From Pseudomonadota bacterium (GTDB lineage Bacteria; Pseudomonadota; Gammaproteobacteria; Steroidobacterales; Steroidobacteraceae): a stretch of DNA of 9,722 nucleotides. The stretch lies in assembly GCA_021826035.1 (NCBI GenBank), contig JAKBBE010000104.1, positions 1 through 9,722 of the forward strand, given 5' to 3'. A program made the position numbers and the translations under genes. Positions within the stretch are counted from its first letter, which is position 1, and every line of letters starts with the position of its first letter. The notes beneath the pieces are model-generated. The model was not told where the DNA came from. It saw nothing but the letters and a program-made list of their open reading frames with translations, and made no database searches. This document shows, piece after piece, positions 6,026-9,722 of this stretch.

Positions 6026-6039
6026 GGCCCAGATTTTGC
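6026..6039 (+). promoter_or_regulatory. sigma-54 (-24/-12) promoter of third PEP-CTERM gene
   Basis: The element reads TGGCCC, AGATT, TTGCT. GG at 6026-6027 and GC at 6038-6039 have the exact 12-base spacing; the -24 box has one change from TGGCAC. The predicted start of transcription is near 6051, giving a leader of about 30 bases. This rules out any translation start at 6005 and supports GTG 6083. Confidence 0.78.
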
Positions 6040-6082
6040 TGATTCACGCGCAGCGCCTTTCTCAACCCATAAGGAAAATCCT

Positions 6083-6910
6083 GTGCGTATTCCTGCAGTC
6101 CTTTGCGCGACGGCCCTGACGGCGATCACCGCCGGCGTGGCGCACGCGAACATGATCCAGAACGGCACCTTCGCTCAGACCAGCCCGACGAAGACCGTGA
6201 GCACCCAATTCGGCACGTCGTATTCGGCCGGCAATTTCATCACCAGCTGGACCGGCAACAACGGTTACGAGATCTGGTATCCGAGCGCCTCAGCCGCGAC
6301 CAGCGAAGATGCGGTGGGGCAGTACACCGGCACGGGTCGGGAGTTTCTCTGGTCCGCGATGGCGCCGCCGAACGGCAGCACCACCTTCGTGGGTCTCGAC
6401 GGCGATAGCAGCAACGGCGTCGCGTCCAGCATTTCGCAGTCGGTCACCGGCCTGACCGTCGGGACGACCTACGCGGTGTCGTTCAACTGGGCGGGCGCGC
6501 AGATGGCGAGCCGCACCGGCGCCACCACCGACATGCTCGCGGTGAGCTTGAGCTCGAACTGGATGAGCAACGGGAGCTACAACTACGGCAGCACCATCAA
6601 CCCCGCCAATGGCGGCATCGGCTGCGGCTCGAACGGCAGCTGGCAGGTCACCTGCGCGCTGAGCAACGCGAGCGAAGGGTTCACCGGCTGGAAGAGCGAC
6701 ACGATGACGTTCACCGCCACCTCGGGCAGCGAGTGGCTGAACTTCCTCTCGGTCGGCACGCCCTCGAGCTTCCCGCCGATGGCCCTGCTCACCAACGTCT
6801 CGTTGGTGCAGGCGCCGGAGCCGGGTGCCCTGGCGCTGCTCGGTGGCGGCCTGCTGGCGCTCGGCTTTGCGCTGATCCAGCGCCGCCGCGCGCAGCGCGA
6901 TCGCGCCTGA
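6083..6910 (+). CDS. PEP-CTERM sorting domain-containing protein (third of three)
   Basis: This is a predicted exosortase substrate of 275 residues. It has a short signal peptide (residues 1-22, cleavage after AHA). A body follows that begins NMIQNGTFAQ and contains SISQSVTGLTVGTTYAVSF; this pattern is typical of galactose-binding-like jelly-roll domains found in many PEP-CTERM and DUF642-like proteins. The sorting signal starts at residue 245: PEPGALALLGGGLLALGFAL, then a basic RRRAQR tail. GTG 6083 was chosen because AAGGA at 6071-6075 sits seven bases before it and the signal peptide begins exactly there; the open frame runs back to 6005, but that part lies upstream of or within the predicted promoter. 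It is monocistronic, controlled by sigma-54 like the other two. Carbohydrate binding is a plausible inference from the fold, not shown. Confidence 0.9.
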   Translation: MRIPAVLCATALTAITAGVAHANMIQNGTFAQTSPTKTVSTQFGTSYSAGNFITSWTGNNGYEIWYPSASAATSEDAVGQYTGTGREFLWSAMAPPNGSTTFVGLDGDSSNGVASSISQSVTGLTVGTTYAVSFNWAGAQMASRTGATTDMLAVSLSSNWMSNGSYNYGSTINPANGGIGCGSNGSWQVTCALSNASEGFTGWKSDTMTFTATSGSEWLNFLSVGTPSSFPPMALLTNVSLVQAPEPGALALLGGGLLALGFALIQRRRAQRDRA

Positions 6911-6925
6911 TCGGATCGAGCGCAC

Positions 6926-6964
6926 CTCCGATCGCCCGGACCGTTGCGGTCCGGGCGATCGGAG
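6926..6964 (+). terminator. long perfect hairpin after the third PEP-CTERM gene
   Basis: Bases 6926-6943 and 6947-6964 form an uninterrupted 18-bp stem (left arm starts CTCCGATCG, right arm ends CGATCGGAG) with a TTG loop. No U-run follows. It probably ends the PEP-CTERM transcript, or acts as a stabilising 3' hairpin; its end lies only 16 bases before the next gene's ATG, so it may also affect that gene. Confidence 0.7.
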
Positions 6965-6980
6965 TCGATGATGGGCTCAG

Positions 6981-7793
6981 ATGAGCTCGCTGCTGACTCA
7001 ATCGTTCCACCTCGCCGTCTGGCTCGCGCTGCTCTGTGCACTGTTCGTGCCGCTCGAGCGCGTGGTGGGGGTTCGGCGCCAAGCGCTGCTGCGGCCGCAG
7101 TTCGTGACCGATCTCGGCTACTACGCCCTGAATTCCCTCACGATCGGATTTCTGCTCGGCGTACCGCTGATGCTGCTCGGGGGTGCGCTGTACCGCCTGA
7201 TGCCCGCGGGGATTCTCTGGCGGGTCGCCGCCCTGCCCTTTGCCGCGCGTCTGGCGCTCTCGGTGCTGATCGCCGAGGTGGGCTTCTACTGGGGACACCG
7301 GTTGAGCCACCAGATCCCGCTGCTGTGGCGCTTCCATTCCATCCACCACAGCCCGGCCGAGATCGATTTTCTCACCAATACCCGCGCTCACCCCCTCGAC
7401 ATGGTGTTCACGCGCCTGTGCGGTTTCGTGCCGGTGGTCGCCCTCGGGCTCGCCTCCGGAGCGGGGATCCCGGCGCTGGTGCTGGTGCTCGGCACGCTGT
7501 GGGGCTTTTTCGTGCACGCCAACCTGCGCTGGCGCTTCGGTCCGCTCGAGCACGTGATCGCGACCCCGTTCTTCCACCGCTGGCATCACACTCAGGATGC
7601 ACTGCGAGACCGCAATTACGCGGCCATGATCCCACTGGTTGATCACCTCTTCGGCACCTACGTGCGCCCCGACCAGTGGCCGCACCACTACGGGATCGAT
7701 ACCCCCATGCCGGCCACCCTCGGTGAGCAGTTGGTGCATCCGTTCCTGCCCCGCCCGGCGCTGACCCCCTCCGACCGCCACGCCAGCTCCTGA
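6981..7793 (+). CDS. sterol desaturase / fatty acid hydroxylase superfamily protein
   Basis: This is a membrane-bound di-iron oxygenase of 270 residues, a length usual for the family. The three histidine boxes are present: HRLSH (residues 106-110, HX3H), HSIHH (119-123, HX2HH) and HRWHH (199-203, HX2HH), with an extra conserved HANLRW at 179. Hydrophobic segments at about 10-27, 50-72, 88-103 and 145-175 give the expected integral-membrane layout with the histidines facing the cytoplasm. Family members hydroxylate or desaturate C-H bonds of sterols, hopanoids, fatty acids or other lipids; the substrate here cannot be told from sequence. ATG 6981 is the first possible start because TGA at 6969-6971 is in frame just before; only a weak GGG at 6973-6975 precedes it. 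It converges with the DUF4010 gene, 27 bases apart, with no clear terminator between. Confidence 0.9.
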   Translation: MSSLLTQSFHLAVWLALLCALFVPLERVVGVRRQALLRPQFVTDLGYYALNSLTIGFLLGVPLMLLGGALYRLMPAGILWRVAALPFAARLALSVLIAEVGFYWGHRLSHQIPLLWRFHSIHHSPAEIDFLTNTRAHPLDMVFTRLCGFVPVVALGLASGAGIPALVLVLGTLWGFFVHANLRWRFGPLEHVIATPFFHRWHHTQDALRDRNYAAMIPLVDHLFGTYVRPDQWPHHYGIDTPMPATLGEQLVHPFLPRPALTPSDRHASS

Positions 7794-7820
7794 ACCGCCC
7801 CGTGCGAGCGCGCTGCCCGT

Positions 7821-9095
7821 TCAGTGCGGCAGCGTCAGAAACGCCAGCACCAAACCCACCGCCGCGGTCGCAAACAGCGCGAGCGCCGCGCGCCGGCAGG
7901 GCCGCACGCCGCCGAAGGCGAGCGCATACAGTCCGTTCATGATGTTGTTCGACGCCGCCGCAATGAGAATCGCCGCAGCGATCCCGGCGGCGGACATTCC
8001 GGTCACGCTGCCCTGCGCGAGACTCAGCACGAAGGGGTTGATGTCCGACACCCCGGCAATGCCGCCGAGGGCATAGAGGCCGGGGCTGCCGAAATGACTG
8101 CGCACCCAGCTCGAGGCGAGCGCAACCACAATGAAGAGGACCGCGAAGGTCACCGCCGCCGGCAGCTGCAGCGGGTTCATGGCCGGCAGCGTGCCGGTGG
8201 CGGCGGCGGGCTCCGGCCCGCGCCGCCACCACTGCACCAGGGCGATCGCGCCGGCAACCCCCGAGAGCACGAGCACCCTCGGCAGCAGAACCCACGCCAC
8301 GGGCCGGTTGAACAGCGCCACCACCAGATCGATGCGCAGATACATGACGGCCGTGGCCACGATGATGCCGACGGTGATCTGCGGTCGTGCGGCGCCGGCG
8401 GCCTTCTGCTCCCGTGCCAGCGCCACGGTGGTCGCCGTCGAGGAGTACGCCCCGCCGAGAATCGCCGGCACCAGCGCGCCGCGGTGCGGCAGGTAGCGCT
8501 GCAGCAGGTAACTGAAGTAGGAGAGGCTCGAGACCGCCACCAGCGCCAGCCAGACTTCGAACGGCGTGATCGGGGTGGCCGCGACCACCGGCTGGTTCGG
8601 CACCAACGGCAGGATGATGCCGACCAGGATGAGGAATTTGCCGAGGGTGTAGATCTCCTCGCGGGCCAGCTGGCGCACCGCCCGATGCAGCACCTCGCGT
8701 CCCTCGATCAGGAGCACCGCCACCACGGCCACCGACACCAGCAGCCAGGACGGCTGGGTGAGGGCCACCGGACCGAACAGATAGGCGAGCACGTTGGCCG
8801 CCGGCACGATGAGCGTCGGACGCTGGGTCTCGGGCGCCCCGGCGGTGCGCAGGTGCGCATACAACCACACGGCGAGTGCGCCGAGGCCCACCGCGTAGAG
8901 CACCAGGGTGTGCGGATCGAGCAGGTACAGGAGCGCCCCGACGATCGCGAGCATGGGGAAGGTGCGGATGCCCCCGGGACTGCTGTGCGCTTCCTGCTTG
9001 TACAGGCCCTCGAAGGCCAGTCCGAGGAAGATCGCCATGCCGAGCCCGAGACCGAGCTTGCCGGCCAATTGCACTGGAGTCTGCCCGTCGATCAC
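7821..9095 (-). CDS. MgtC/DUF4010 family integral membrane protein
   Basis: This is a multi-pass membrane protein of 424 residues. The N-terminal part resembles the MgtC/SapB family (GLGLGMAIFLGL, then GGIRTFPMLAIVGAL near residues 40-55). The larger remainder matches DUF4010: FLILVGIILPLVPN, ITPFEVWLALVAVSSLSYFSY, LGGAYSSTATTVALAR, and the C-terminal AASNNIMNGLYALAFGG. About ten or more hydrophobic helices are visible. The function of DUF4010 proteins is not established; a transport role is only inferred. I chose GTG 9095 because GGAGA at 9101-9105 (minus strand) sits five bases upstream and it precedes the conserved MgtC start; the open frame continues back to 9173, but that extension (rich in Arg and Ser) has no ribosome-binding site. 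The family often contains GLERE near the start; here it is replaced by GLAFEGLYK. Confidence 0.88.
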   Translation of the reverse strand: MIDGQTPVQLAGKLGLGLGMAIFLGLAFEGLYKQEAHSSPGGIRTFPMLAIVGALLYLLDPHTLVLYAVGLGALAVWLYAHLRTAGAPETQRPTLIVPAANVLAYLFGPVALTQPSWLLVSVAVVAVLLIEGREVLHRAVRQLAREEIYTLGKFLILVGIILPLVPNQPVVAATPITPFEVWLALVAVSSLSYFSYLLQRYLPHRGALVPAILGGAYSSTATTVALAREQKAAGAARPQITVGIIVATAVMYLRIDLVVALFNRPVAWVLLPRVLVLSGVAGAIALVQWWRRGPEPAAATGTLPAMNPLQLPAAVTFAVLFIVVALASSWVRSHFGSPGLYALGGIAGVSDINPFVLSLAQGSVTGMSAAGIAAAILIAAASNNIMNGLYALAFGGVRPCRRAALALFATAAVGLVLAFLTLPH

Positions 9096-9349
9096 GCCTG
9101 TCTCCGGCTCATGGGATCTGCCTGCCCGCCGGGTCCGTTCGGCCGTCGGGATCGAACAACTGAACCGCCTCACGGTCAGCAGTCAAAGATACCTGCGTTC
9201 TCGCCCCCTGCACATGCACGTTGTGGGGATCGCGCGCCGCTCATCGACGGGCGAGCGCACTGGGCCCACCTGGGCGAGCGTACCTCGACTCCTGAACAGA
9301 CCGAATGAACTGCTTTACAGCAATACAGTAATACAGGTGCGATCTCTCC
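9096..9349. other. divergent intergenic region between DUF4010 gene and toxin-antitoxin pair
   Basis: It carries the start-proximal region of the DUF4010 gene on one side and the antitoxin control region on the other. A direct repeat GGGCGAGCG occurs at 9249-9257 and 9272-9280, flanking the palindrome TGGGCCCA. I see no convincing gene here. Confidence 0.5.
9316..9339 (+). promoter_or_regulatory. three tandem 8-bp repeats, probable antitoxin operator
   Basis: TACAGCAA, TACAGTAA and TACAGGTG follow one another without gaps, so TACAG recurs every eight bases at 9316, 9324 and 9332. They end ten bases before the antitoxin ATG. Ribbon-helix-helix antitoxins often bind short, regularly spaced half-sites in their own promoter, so self-repression is likely. 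TACAGT at 9324-9329 could serve as a -10 box, and the third repeat overlaps the weak Shine-Dalgarno AGGTG at 9335-9339. Confidence 0.6.
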
Positions 9350-9616
9350 ATGAAGGTGACAATTGAGATCCCTGAACCGCTCTATCGCAAGGTCAAAGCC
9401 AAGAGTGCCCTGCTCGGACACTCCGTTCGAGAGGTAACGACCGATCTGTATCAGCAATGGCTGGGAGACGCGCACCCTGCAGATGAAAATGCCTCGCCAG
9501 AGGCGTGGCTTGAGAGTTGGCTTACCGACGCGGATGCGGCGGGGCGCAGTGCCCGGGCAGGTCCTTCAGCCCGCCAAATCCTCGACGAAGACCGCGACCG
9601 CTTGGAACGTTCGTGA
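9350..9616 (+). CDS. VapB-like type II antitoxin
   Basis: This is a small acidic-tailed protein of 88 residues. The first 37 residues (MKVTIEIPEPLYRKVKAKSA then LLGHSVREVTTDLYQQWL) have the beta-strand plus two helices of a ribbon-helix-helix DNA-binding domain, as in many antitoxins that begin with a line such as MKVTIxIPExLYRxVKxxAA. The rest is a flexible acidic region (DADAAGRSARAGP then ARQILDEDRDRLERS) that would wrap the toxin. Its stop overlaps the start of the PIN-domain gene by the GTGA motif at 9613-9616, a typical coupled antitoxin-toxin arrangement. ATG 9350 has only AGGTG ten bases upstream as a ribosome site. VapB is an assumption from the partner; antitoxin families are mixed and the exact type is unsettled. 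Confidence 0.85.
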   Translation: MKVTIEIPEPLYRKVKAKSALLGHSVREVTTDLYQQWLGDAHPADENASPEAWLESWLTDADAAGRSARAGPSARQILDEDRDRLERS

Positions 9617-9722
9617 GACCGTGGGTCATCGACGCGAACGTCTGGGTCGCCGCTGCAGACCCTCAGGACCCTCGCGCCACCGTCAGCCGACGATTTCTGC
9701 TGGCGATGACGCGCTCACGGGA
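9613..9722 (+). CDS. vapC: PIN-domain (VapC-like) toxin, 5' part only
   Basis: The frame opens at GTG 9613, overlapping the antitoxin stop, and is still open at the window end after 36 codons. It begins MRPWVIDANVWVAAADPQDP, the characteristic first strand of PIN-domain ribonucleases with the first metal-binding Asp at residue 7 (VIDANVWVAA). It continues with an S-x-x-F-L segment. VapC proteins cleave tRNA or rRNA and are held by their antitoxin. A GGAA at 9604-9607 may serve as ribosome site, but translation is probably coupled. The remaining acidic catalytic residues lie outside the window, so activity cannot be judged. Confidence 0.85.
   Translation, partial: MRPWVIDANVWVAAADPQDPRATVSRRFLLAMTRSR

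Noticed and set aside
6789..7781. 330-codon minus-strand frame
   Set aside because: Opposite the hydroxylase, whose histidine boxes establish the real frame; charged low-complexity translation.
7408..8868. 486-codon open frame on the minus strand
   Set aside because: It overlaps both the hydroxylase (antisense) and DUF4010 (another frame), and its composition is Arg/Gly/Ala-rich with no family signature.
9249..9280. GGGCGAGCG direct repeat as a possible regulatory site
   Set aside because: Only two copies, GC-rich, no relation to a promoter that I can see; likely chance.
7824..9308. 494-codon open frame on the plus strand
   Set aside because: Antisense to the DUF4010 gene; His/Arg/Gln-rich composition without hydrophobic or domain pattern, while the minus strand shows clear membrane helices and family motifs.

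Overview
The window is GC-rich bacterial DNA (apart from a few AT-rich promoter stretches) with the hallmarks of a Gram-negative proteobacterium that uses the exosortase/PEP-CTERM surface and exopolysaccharide system. It holds three PEP-CTERM proteins, an XrtA-type polysaccharide deacetylase, an outer-membrane lipoprotein, and sigma-54 promoters. A gamma- or betaproteobacterium is the likeliest source; no rRNA or other phylogenetic marker is present, so this is an inference.

Layout. 1-2000: two monocistronic PEP-CTERM genes on the + strand, each with its own sigma-54 promoter and a terminator built on the same 11-bp stem. 2057-2965: a NodB-fold polysaccharide deacetylase of the exosortase-associated family. 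2966-3680: no intact gene, but a clearly readable fossil of a ccdA-ccdB toxin-antitoxin operon, with Shine-Dalgarno, GTG start, translational junction and terminator still visible but broken by two stop codons, a frameshift and a damaged stop/start junction. 3877-5859: a 660-residue DUF4382-type lipoprotein followed by a strong terminator. 5952-6910: AT-rich control region with palindromes and a third sigma-54 promoter driving a third PEP-CTERM gene. 6981-7793: a di-iron membrane hydroxylase (sterol desaturase family). 7821-9095 (minus strand): a MgtC/DUF4010 multi-pass membrane protein, convergent with the hydroxylase. 9350-9722: an apparently live type II toxin-antitoxin pair (ribbon-helix-helix-like antitoxin plus a PIN-domain VapC toxin cut by the window end), preceded by three tandem 8-bp repeats that look like its operator.

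The main biological story is a small sigma-54-controlled PEP-CTERM regulon. All three PEP-CTERM genes carry a GG-N10-GC promoter element with exact -24/-12 spacing, whereas I found none in front of the deacetylase or the lipoprotein. The exosortase, the sigma-54 activator and the rest of the exopolysaccharide cluster must lie outside the window. The second story is toxin-antitoxin turnover: a dead ccdAB and an apparently intact vapBC within about 6 kb. I see no transposase, phage gene, CRISPR array, tRNA or rRNA.
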